Below, piece after piece: positions 1-5,737 of a stretch of 14,949 bases of DNA; within the stretch, counting starts at the first letter, position 1, and every line of letters starts with the position of its first letter. A program made the position numbers and the translations under genes. Origin of the DNA: Gemmatimonadota bacterium (lineage in GTDB: Bacteria; Latescibacterota; UBA2968; UBA8231); assembly GCA_028875335.1 (NCBI GenBank), contig JAPPEF010000050.1, positions 1 to 14,949 on the forward strand. The letters run 5' to 3'. The notes below the pieces were generated by a model, which saw only the letters and a program-made list of their open reading frames with translations, ran no database searches and was not told the DNA's origin.

Positions 1-78
1 AATATTCACATCACAGGCAGTGAGTGTTAAAATCAGCAGTGCGCCGACCGTTAAAGACCAATAATTACACCTTTTCAT
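1..78 (-). CDS. Lipoprotein, N-terminal fragment (cut by window edge)
   Basis: Reading the minus strand from ATG at 78-76 gives an open frame of 26 codons that runs off the window edge. It begins MKRCNYWSLTVGALLILTL and continues TACDVNI. This is a textbook lipoprotein leader: basic start (K2, R3), a hydrophobic core of about 14 residues, and a lipobox LTAC with the Cys at residue 22. A strong Shine-Dalgarno AGGAGG lies at 83-88, 4 nt from the ATG, which fixes the start. By family knowledge the product would be lipid-anchored by Lgt/LspA in the cytoplasmic or outer membrane. The mature part is outside the window, so no function can be given. Asp follows the Cys (position +2), which in enterobacteria favours retention in the inner membrane; whether that rule applies in this organism is unknown. 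Confidence 0.72.
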   Translation of the reverse strand, partial: MKRCNYWSLTVGALLILTLTACDVNI

Positions 79-207
79 TTTTCCTCCTATGAATCTCGAC
101 GAAAACAAGCCCTGGCCGCCAGCGGGCCGCCCTCTAGCAGGACCAACGCCTAAACCAAGAGCGCCGCACAACGCACAGCCAAGCCACTCCAAAGACGCCG
201 ACACCGC

Positions 208-238
208 TTGACCTGTTCCCTGAAAGGCCCTTTATAAT
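208..238 (+). promoter_or_regulatory. Candidate sigma70 promoter
   Basis: TTGACC at 208-213 and a perfect TATAAT at 233-238 are separated by 19 nt, slightly longer than the usual 16-18. It points toward vapBC, but the -10 box lies about 240 nt upstream of vapB, so a long leader would be needed. It could instead serve an unannotated small transcript, or be chance in an AT-rich segment. Confidence 0.35.
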
Positions 239-350
239 TTTTATACAATTCCGGGAGTTGCTGCAAGTTTTCTCGAATTAGAATCCCACTACTTTTTAGA
301 AACCGCTTAGACGACAATGTTCCGCGCCCAGCCAGCGTACGAGGTGACCT

Positions 351-400
351 TTGGTACTCAAAGATAGAAAATCATGGCCAAGTACCAAGTACATATTGGC
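351..400. promoter_or_regulatory. Overlapping inverted repeats, candidate VapB/VapBC operator
   Basis: TTGGTACT (351-358) is mirrored exactly by AGTACCAA (381-388), with 22 nt between. A second pair, GCCAA (377-381) and TTGGC (396-400), overlaps it, and AAGTAC occurs twice (380-385 and 388-393). VapB-type antitoxins with an AbrB fold commonly bind inverted repeats in their own promoter, and these sit about 80-130 nt before vapB and just upstream of a TATAAA box at 430-435. The role as operator is inferred from position and symmetry. Confidence 0.4.
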
Positions 401-479
401 AAAGTATGAAGAGTTCACTAGGTTCTTACTATAAAATTGGAGTCTTCAAAAAAGTAGGAACCAACGAAAGGATCACGCG

Positions 480-722
480 ATGGCCGTCGCCAAACTAACC
501 TCCAAAGGACAACTAGTCATTCCCCAAGCCATACGCCAGCACCTGCACCTACAGCAGGGCGACAGCGTGGATTTTATCATCCAAGACGATGGCGAAGTGG
601 TCGTCAGACCGGCCACCCGGGATGTGCGAGACCTAAAGAATATCCTGCCGAAACCCAAGAAGGCCGTATCGCTAGAGGAAATGGATCGCGCGGTGCGCGA
701 GGGCGCGGCAAAAGCGCTGTGA
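480..722 (+). CDS. vapB: VapB-type antitoxin, SpoVT/AbrB DNA-binding family
   Basis: This is an 80-residue protein with the AbrB/MazE swapped-hairpin signature at its N-terminus: KLTSKGQLVIPQAIRQHL (residues 5-22), then a GDSVDFIIQDDGEVVVRP strand region (27-44). The C-terminal half (about 46-80) is charged and has no fold signature, as expected for the toxin-binding tail of an antitoxin. By family knowledge it would neutralise the downstream VapC and repress its own promoter. AAAGGA at 467-472 lies 7 nt before the ATG, supporting this start. The stop overlaps the GTG start of vapC (GTGA at 719-722), which indicates translational coupling. Overlapping inverted repeats upstream are candidate operators. 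The family call is secure; toxin neutralisation is inferred from the pairing with a PIN-domain gene. Confidence 0.9.
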   Translation: MAVAKLTSKGQLVIPQAIRQHLHLQQGDSVDFIIQDDGEVVVRPATRDVRDLKNILPKPKKAVSLEEMDRAVREGAAKAL

Positions 723-1114
723 GGGGGCTGGATACCAATGTGCTGGTGCGCTATCTAGTGCAGGACGATGCGGCACAGGCGCGGCGCGCGGCAAAAGAGA
801 TCGAAGCGGGATCGGATGCGGGTGAGATCTATTTTATTGCCGATGTCGTCGTCTGCGAACTAGTATGGGTGCTCGATCTGGCCTATGGATACAGCCGGGC
901 GCAGATTGGCGACGCGCTGGAGGGCATTTTGCAGACGCGCTCATTTCATTTTCTGGACAAAGACCTGCTCTGGCAGGGGCTGGGCGATTACAAAAAGGGT
1001 AAGGGCGACTTTGCCGACTATGTGATTGGGCGCGTGGGCGAAAAGTCTGGGTGCGAAAAAACGCTCAGTTTTGATTGCGCCTTAAAAGGCGATGTACGAT
1101 TTGAAGTGCTTTAG
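719..1114 (+). CDS. vapC: VapC-type toxin, PIN-domain ribonuclease
   Basis: This 131-residue protein is the normal VapC size. It opens with the PIN motif LDTNVLVRYLVQDD (Asp5). The other acidic metal-binding positions are present: Glu47 in VVCELVWVL, Asp97 and Asp100 in GKGDFADYVIG, and Asp119 in TLSFDCAL. VapC enzymes are Mg/Mn-dependent endoribonucleases that cleave tRNA or rRNA and arrest translation; the specific target cannot be read from sequence. The start is GTG at 719, overlapping the vapB stop by 3 nt, and the motif begins only four residues later, so no downstream start is possible without losing Asp5. The toxin looks intact and would be cotranscribed with the antitoxin. It probably acts in stress response or as a selfish stabilisation module. 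Confidence 0.92.
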   Translation: MRGLDTNVLVRYLVQDDAAQARRAAKEIEAGSDAGEIYFIADVVVCELVWVLDLAYGYSRAQIGDALEGILQTRSFHFLDKDLLWQGLGDYKKGKGDFADYVIGRVGEKSGCEKTLSFDCALKGDVRFEVL

Positions 1115-1143
1115 GGAAGTCCGCATGGTATGCGAGTGATTAA

Positions 1144-1159
1144 TCGGCAAGTCGGCAAG
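1144..1159 (+). repeat. Short tandem duplication TCGGCAAG x2
   Basis: TCGGCAAG occurs twice back to back (1144-1151 and 1152-1159) in the 53-nt gap between vapC and the kinase gene, ending 8 nt before the kinase ATG. It is visible directly. It could be a slippage product or part of the ribosome-loading region; no function is assigned. Confidence 0.5.
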
Positions 1160-1167
1160 TAATCCAA

Positions 1168-2232
1168 ATGAAAGTCTCTGAATTGGAAGTGGCGCCTGCC
1201 GAACTTCGTGCTCATTGGTTGACGAACCGACTTCGAGGTAACGGACATCTGCCCCAAGGAAAGGTCGTTTCAGTCGGCATCAAGGCAGCTGAGAAGCATC
1301 ATTTTGCATTGGAGGTTGCATACTCCTCAGACGCGCCGGACTCGTCACCGCGGAACTTCATTCTGAAATGGTATCACAGTGAGTATCCATTTGGCTTGGG
1401 TGAGGGGCTCTTCTTTGATCAGATTGCACCGGAGATGTCTGACCCTCCTGTGCCTTTGTGCTATGATGTCCGTGTAGGTTGGGATGCTGGTGAGACGCAT
1501 ATTCTGCTGGAAGATCTGTCGGCCAGTCATTTTGTCGCATTACCTCCCTACGATTGCCTGAGCAGGGAGACTTTTGAGCAGGTTATGGATGCTTACTTGG
1601 AGGTTCATGCACGCTGGTGGGACCACCCGCGGATTGGTCAGGCGGATGTTCTAAGAGATACCGGGGCGGGGGTCGCGCATGAGGCCATCTCAGCGAAAGT
1701 AATTCGCAGGAATGAGCAGCACTTCTCTAACGAGGTTTTGCCGGCACGGATTGATCAGTTAAGGGAAAAGTTCGGGGGCGGTTGGGAAGAGCTCTGCGAA
1801 AGGGTGATCGCATCGTGGGCAGACATGTATGTGGAACGCATCGGGAGGGGGACGGGATTGACCCTAGTCCACGGCGATGCGCAACTGGGAAATGTGCTGC
1901 TGCCGCGCAACCCACAATTAGATCGGCCCGTGATCATAGACTGGGAAGGATGCATACGAGGCATTGGAGTATGGGATTTGGCCCGAACTATGATCCAGAC
2001 CGAGTTACCCTCGAATAAGAGGCTAGAAATTGAGGAAGTGCTCCTGTCCCGTTATCAGGCTGCGTTGGTAGAACGCGGAATAAAGGATTATAGTCGTGAA
2101 GCTTGTATTGCCGATTACCGTTTGAGTGTGTTGGCCAATATTCCGCATGCTTTAGTCTGGGAGAGCGATTCCTATCTTGAGTCCGCGATGCGAGCCTACC
2201 GAGACTGGGAATGTGATGAACTACTGCGTTGA
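1168..2232 (+). CDS. Phosphotransferase, aminoglycoside/choline/ecdysteroid kinase-like (APH fold)
   Basis: This 354-residue cytoplasmic protein has the APH kinase landmarks in order: a putative ATP-binding Lys67 in NFILKWY, a hinge-like ILLEDLS (about 112-118), a Brenner catalytic motif LVHGDAQLGNVLL with His235, Asp237 (catalytic base) and Asn242, and the metal-binding Asp258 in IIDWEGC, followed by GIGVWDLARTM. The family transfers the ATP gamma-phosphate to a hydroxyl of a small molecule (aminoglycosides, choline, ecdysteroids, sugars, amino alcohols); the substrate here is not predictable. No clear Shine-Dalgarno precedes the ATG. Its stop is 30 nt before the PhyH gene, suggesting cotranscription. 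Codon use is less GC-biased than in the decarboxylase-like gene downstream, which could mean a different origin. Antibiotic resistance should not be assumed. Confidence 0.85.
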   Translation: MKVSELEVAPAELRAHWLTNRLRGNGHLPQGKVVSVGIKAAEKHHFALEVAYSSDAPDSSPRNFILKWYHSEYPFGLGEGLFFDQIAPEMSDPPVPLCYDVRVGWDAGETHILLEDLSASHFVALPPYDCLSRETFEQVMDAYLEVHARWWDHPRIGQADVLRDTGAGVAHEAISAKVIRRNEQHFSNEVLPARIDQLREKFGGGWEELCERVIASWADMYVERIGRGTGLTLVHGDAQLGNVLLPRNPQLDRPVIIDWEGCIRGIGVWDLARTMIQTELPSNKRLEIEEVLLSRYQAALVERGIKDYSREACIADYRLSVLANIPHALVWESDSYLESAMRAYRDWECDELLR

Positions 2233-2262
2233 GAAGCAAATAGCTATAGCGAGGAATATCCC

Positions 2263-3084
2263 ATGTCCCTTCACGAACCCTTTACCGAAGAAGAACTAGC
2301 GCCGATTCTCGAAGATTTTTACCAAAACGGCGCGACCATCATCCGCAACGTCTTATCCCGAGAAGAATGCGAGCAAATATGCAGGCGCGTCGACCAGATC
2401 TTCGCCGAACCCTATTTCACCGAAATGCGGAATGTAAAAATAAGGCCAGAGCTCAATGGCAAAGCGCCCATCGTTGTCCATCGGCTATTTGAATGCGACC
2501 GGATGTTCCGCGATCTGCTCGTGCGCGAGCCTATCATCTCCATTGCCGAAACAGTCCTCGGCCCACAGTGCCACTGCATGGCGCAGGGATGCATCTTGAA
2601 CCGCAAGGATATGGGCATCAACCGCTTTCACCTAGATGACAGTCTAGAATTTCCAATCTCGGACGACAATATCAGCAGCCATGACCGGCGTCTGCAGATG
2701 CCCGTTTTTCGCATGTCGTTCCAGATCGCCCTGACAGACCAAGACGAAGACCAGTATGGCCCCAGCCAATTCGTGCCGGGCAGCCACTATGCGGGCAGAC
2801 ACCCCAACGATCCAGAAAATCCAACCTTCGATGGCCAAGGCCCCACGTCCCTGCTCATGCAAGCGGGTGACCTCTACCTCCTCAGCAGCCAAACCTGGCA
2901 TCGCGGTGCCCCCAATACATCGGATCGCGTCCGCTATCTCTTTCATCAGGTCTATGGTCAGCGCTTCGTCGCCCAGCGCTTCTGGCCCTATCTCAACTAT
3001 CACATGCCCGATTACGTCCTTGAAGACGCCGACGAACGCCTCCTGCGCGTCCTTGGCAAACACCCCGAAATGGCCTATGGATAA
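2263..3084 (+). CDS. Phytanoyl-CoA dioxygenase (PhyH) family protein 1
   Basis: This 273-residue protein has the fold landmarks of Fe(II)/2-oxoglutarate oxygenases. The metal triad is His123-x-Asp125 in NRFHLDDS and distal His213 in QTWHRGAPN. The likely 2-oxoglutarate-binding Arg224 lies 11 residues after the distal His, the same spacing as His264/Arg275 in human phytanoyl-CoA hydroxylase. The N-terminal segment FYQNGATIIRNVLSREEC is typical of PhyH proteins, and YGPSQFVPGSH precedes the distal strand. The family hydroxylates or otherwise oxidises small molecules using O2 and 2-oxoglutarate; bacterial members act in natural-product tailoring or catabolism, and the substrate is unknown. GAGGA at 2251-2255, 7 nt before the ATG, fixes the start. 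It sits between a kinase gene (30-nt gap) and a decarboxylase-like gene (77-nt gap). Confidence 0.93.
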   Translation: MSLHEPFTEEELAPILEDFYQNGATIIRNVLSREECEQICRRVDQIFAEPYFTEMRNVKIRPELNGKAPIVVHRLFECDRMFRDLLVREPIISIAETVLGPQCHCMAQGCILNRKDMGINRFHLDDSLEFPISDDNISSHDRRLQMPVFRMSFQIALTDQDEDQYGPSQFVPGSHYAGRHPNDPENPTFDGQGPTSLLMQAGDLYLLSSQTWHRGAPNTSDRVRYLFHQVYGQRFVAQRFWPYLNYHMPDYVLEDADERLLRVLGKHPEMAYG

Positions 3085-3161
3085 CCCGCGACGACAGACA
3101 TAGCGCGCGCCTGATTCGTCGATACTAGGACAATAAATCAAGCCAAGAGAGGAGAGCATTC

Positions 3162-4007
3162 GTGGTGTACCAATTTCAGCCGGGCGTGATGTACCTCATG
3201 CCCACCCACTTCGGACCGATGACGGGCCCCCGACGCGGCCCCGATGACAAGGGGTATGCCTGCATCGACACTCCCAAGTCCACCAGCTACTCGGTCAGCT
3301 TCCTGACCAACGCCGACCAGCTCGAGGAACTGCTGCCGGAGGGGTTCGCGCTGCACGGCGAACCGGTGGTGACGGTGTACCAGACCCACATGAAGGAAAT
3401 CGAGTGGTTGGCCGGACGCGGCTACAGCATGATGGGCGTGACCTTTCCGGCGACCTACACCGGCGAGCGCGACCGCGCAGAGGGACCGTTTCTGACCGTC
3501 CTGTGGGAGAACATGACCGAGCCGATCCTCACCGGCCGGGAACAGCTCGGATTCTCGAAGATCTACTGTGAGTTGCCGGACCCGGCCGTGTGCCGGGGCG
3601 AGACCCACGTCACAGCGCACTGGCAGGGGTTTCGCTTCCTAGACATGAAGCTGATCAACATGCGCGAAGTGGCACCCGCCGACTATCCAGCACCAGCAAC
3701 GCCGCGCACCGACGGCGTGCTAACCGGGCATCTCCATTACAAGTACATCCCCCGCACCGGCCACTGGGGCGAAGCGGACGCGGCCTACGCCTGCCTTACC
3801 CCAGCGGAGGGCAACAACAGCCGCCTGACCGGGTTGTGGCAGGGCGACGGGACGGTCGAGTTTCACCCGGCGCGCTGGGAGGACATGCCGACCCAGTACA
3901 TGATCGTCAACGCGTTCCACAACCTAGAGATCAAGGAATTCCGCGGTGGCACCATCAGCAAGACCGTGGGCAGCAAGGATCTCAGCGACCAGCGCATGCT
4001 GGTGTAG
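3162..4007 (+). CDS. Acetoacetate decarboxylase-like (ADC superfamily) protein
   Basis: This 281-residue protein resembles acetoacetate decarboxylase through the segment SVSFLTNADQLEELLPEGF (about 45-63), the PFLTVLWENMTEPILTGRE region, and GREQLGFSKIYCELP, which matches the ADC active-site segment GRE...PKK. Lys133 aligns with the Schiff-base Lys115 of the Clostridium acetobutylicum enzyme. The neighbouring Lys116, which lowers its pKa, is replaced by Ile134. ADC proteins use the Schiff base for decarboxylation, and superfamily members also catalyse aldol-type or cyclisation-dehydration reactions, so the reaction here is open. The GTG start at 3162 is supported by AGAGGAGAG at 3148-3156. A second GTG follows immediately (3165), and ATG at 3189 would remove nine residues. 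Third codon positions are strongly G/C, unlike the kinase gene two upstream. It is probably cotranscribed with PhyH 1. Confidence 0.82.
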   Translation: MVYQFQPGVMYLMPTHFGPMTGPRRGPDDKGYACIDTPKSTSYSVSFLTNADQLEELLPEGFALHGEPVVTVYQTHMKEIEWLAGRGYSMMGVTFPATYTGERDRAEGPFLTVLWENMTEPILTGREQLGFSKIYCELPDPAVCRGETHVTAHWQGFRFLDMKLINMREVAPADYPAPATPRTDGVLTGHLHYKYIPRTGHWGEADAAYACLTPAEGNNSRLTGLWQGDGTVEFHPARWEDMPTQYMIVNAFHNLEIKEFRGGTISKTVGSKDLSDQRMLV

Positions 4008-4032
4008 GGCCGCACACGCTGCTTTCGCGGCC
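4008..4032. terminator. Possible hairpin between convergent genes
   Basis: GGCCGC (4008-4013) and GCGGCC (4027-4032) form a perfect 6-bp GC stem with a 13-nt loop. It sits in the 34-nt gap between the convergent stops of the decarboxylase-like gene and the propeller-like gene. Position and symmetry suit a bidirectional terminator, but there is no U-tract on either side, so the call is weak. Confidence 0.3.
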
Positions 4033-4041
4033 ATAGGAAAA

Positions 4042-5505
4042 TCACTGCGGCGTCACGTCTCCCGCAAAGGGTCCGTACATGCCCTTCCCCCATTTGATCC
4101 GCGCCGTTTCCACACTTGCGACAACTTTGGGATCGGCCGGCGCTGATGCGATCTCTGCACCATCTTGGGCAATCGCAATCCGGTCACCATCCGCGATGAA
4201 CTCAAGTGTGGTTTCCCCTTCTCGCCAGTCCACTGGACCTGCGGCGCAGCCCGACTTGCGCATCAGGTGCACCGTCCGATACTCGTTCCAGACCTCGTCG
4301 TCGTGTAGGAACTCCATTCTCATGTCCCGTTCCGGACAACTCTTCGCGCTGGTCGATATAAAGAGCGAATCGCCCATCGGAGCCAGACCCGTTGTTCGAT
4401 TGCCCCAGTCGTTCCAGACGAGCTCTGCGCCGTGCATCTCATTGTAGCCAGTAACCCGATCTTCCCAAGGGTGGTTCATCTCGTCCGTGACTGCGGGATG
4501 CTCAAACATCCTGCGGACAAAGTCCCATGCGTCGCCGGGATGGTCGTAGCGCCATAACTCAGCCCACGGCCAGACCCCCACGTACACATCTCCCCCGAAC
4601 AGGCAGGTTGTCTGCGCCTCGCGTACGGCGGCTGAAACACCAGGCATCACCGGCGGCCAATTCTCCAAGTGACGCAGCGCCGTTCCTTTTTTTACGTATT
4701 CCAGCAGGTTCCCAGTCGGATAGTGGCCGATCAGCATTCGATCGTACCAGTTCAACATCGAATAGAGTTGGTAGCTGACGCCTGTCTGAGACTGGCGAAT
4801 GATCCTCCACGCCGAGCCGTCAAAGGCGTAGACTCCTCCAACATTCGAGGACTGAATGATCTCGTCGCCCAACTGACCGCCAGAGAAAGAGGTTTCGCCC
4901 GCATAGCGCAGATCCAGCGTAATCGCCCGGTCCAGATCGAGCGAACCATCGCCCGGTCGCCAAGGAACCGCATGAAGCTTGCTCCATTCGGGATCGTTGT
5001 TCTGATAGAAGACGAGGTAGCCGTGGGAGTAATAGAAATGATGGTAATGGCCCTCGTCGGGCTGCATCAGGATCTTCGCGCCGTCGTACCATGCCTCACC
5101 GCCCTTGAACTGGAGCAGTTTTCCGGCCAGACGCATCATCCCCTCGCCGCTTGCCGTCTCCTTGACACCAAACCTTTCATCGACGACCCAAGCCTTGGAT
5201 TCGTCATCGTACCATCGCGCAGTGCGATCGAGCTGACCGCTGAACTGATAAACCTTGCCGTCGAGGTCGAACAGATAGTTGCCACCGTCGTCGGATGGAA
5301 ACGGTAGCTTCTCGTACATCACCTCTCCGCCATCGTGACGAACGAAGAACTGCAGCGTCCATCGGTCCATGCGGAAGTGCGTGTTAAAAAGCCCCATGAA
5401 CCCTGCACCAAACAGCACCCGACCGTCGCTATCTCGGGCTTCAAACACGGTCCCTAGATTCTGCCCGAGATCTTCCCCGAAATTCACCTTCGCAGTGACC
5501 TGCAT
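4042..5505 (-). CDS. Beta-propeller-like protein of unknown function
   Basis: I do not recognise this 487-residue protein. No signal peptide or membrane segment is visible, so it is predicted cytoplasmic. It contains recurring short aromatic/glycine blade-like units: KVYQFSGQLDRTARWYDD, GGVYAFDGSAWRIIR, RMLIGHYPTGNLLEY and GDVYVGVWPWAELWRYD. Each has a 'G-x-(V/L)-Y ... W' pattern as in Kelch/WD-like beta propellers. Two Trp/His-rich stretches, GHYHHFYYSHGYLVFY and HPWEDRVTGYNEMHGAELVW, could line a ligand or metal pocket. The C-terminal part (about 425-487, TTLEFIADGDRIAIAQDG) looks like an added beta domain. The start is supported by GAGGA (plus coordinates 5511-5515) 5 nt upstream. It converges on the decarboxylase-like gene and diverges from the secreted pair, so it is likely its own transcription unit. 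The propeller fold is an inference from pattern alone. Confidence 0.8.
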   Translation of the reverse strand: MQVTAKVNFGEDLGQNLGTVFEARDSDGRVLFGAGFMGLFNTHFRMDRWTLQFFVRHDGGEVMYEKLPFPSDDGGNYLFDLDGKVYQFSGQLDRTARWYDDESKAWVVDERFGVKETASGEGMMRLAGKLLQFKGGEAWYDGAKILMQPDEGHYHHFYYSHGYLVFYQNNDPEWSKLHAVPWRPGDGSLDLDRAITLDLRYAGETSFSGGQLGDEIIQSSNVGGVYAFDGSAWRIIRQSQTGVSYQLYSMLNWYDRMLIGHYPTGNLLEYVKKGTALRHLENWPPVMPGVSAAVREAQTTCLFGGDVYVGVWPWAELWRYDHPGDAWDFVRRMFEHPAVTDEMNHPWEDRVTGYNEMHGAELVWNDWGNRTTGLAPMGDSLFISTSAKSCPERDMRMEFLHDDEVWNEYRTVHLMRKSGCAAGPVDWREGETTLEFIADGDRIAIAQDGAEIASAPADPKVVASVETARIKWGKGMYGPFAGDVTPQ

Positions 5506-5561
5506 GTCTATCCTCGTCTTAGTCTAGCTTGTGAATTGTTAAGATGTACAGATGCATAGGG

Positions 5562-5567
5562 ATTATA
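5562..5567 (-). promoter_or_regulatory. Candidate -10 box for the propeller-like gene
   Basis: The minus strand reads TATAAT, a perfect sigma70 -10 hexamer, which would give a leader of about 50 nt to the ATG at 5505. No good -35 hexamer is seen 16-18 nt upstream. This lies in the 232-nt divergent region 5506-5737, where I see no convincing promoter for the plus-strand secreted protein. Confidence 0.33.
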
Positions 5568-5737
5568 AAGATGTGTGTCCAGCGAAGCGGTTGTCCTATC
5601 GACCTGTTGTCTGCCGATTATGCACGTCAATGCCGACGAAAACGGTTGCTTGGTGCGGCGACTTTTCGTATTCCTAAGGCATGTCAGCCTCCCATGTAGG
5701 AAGATGCGCCAACGCGTGCTCTCTGGTCTGCTGATTT

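Larger units (their letters stand above)
79..479. other. Intergenic region between lipoprotein and vapBC
   Basis: This 401-nt stretch separates the minus-strand lipoprotein start from the plus-strand vapB start. It is richer in A+T than the flanking genes, especially at 230-300 and 360-450. I see no convincing gene. It contains a plus-strand sigma70-like box pair (208-238), overlapping inverted repeats (351-400) and a TATAAA box at 430-435 about 45 nt before vapB. A possible minus-strand promoter for the lipoprotein is TATAAA (plus coordinates 240-245) with TTGCAG (261-266), but its 15-nt spacer is short. Confidence 0.6.

Noticed and set aside
89..211. Plus-strand 40-codon open frame (MNLDENKPWPP...)
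   Set aside because: It has no ribosome site, is Pro-rich without a recognisable domain, and overlaps the leader of the divergent lipoprotein; chance is likelier.
374..409. Plus-strand 11-codon frame MAKYQVHIGKV before vapB
   Set aside because: It has no Shine-Dalgarno and lies inside the inverted repeats; too short to support as a leader peptide.
1122..1134. CGCAT-GGT-ATGCG hairpin after vapC
   Set aside because: The stem is only 5 bp with a 3-nt loop and no U-tract follows, so it is not a credible terminator.
2644..3159. 171-codon minus-strand frame opposite PhyH 1
   Set aside because: It is a shadow of the PhyH gene, with no recognisable motif or supporting ribosome site.
4703..5307. 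Plus-strand 200-codon-class open frame opposite the propeller-like gene
   Set aside because: It is antisense to the longer frame that has a ribosome site, and its composition is that of a reverse-complement shadow.
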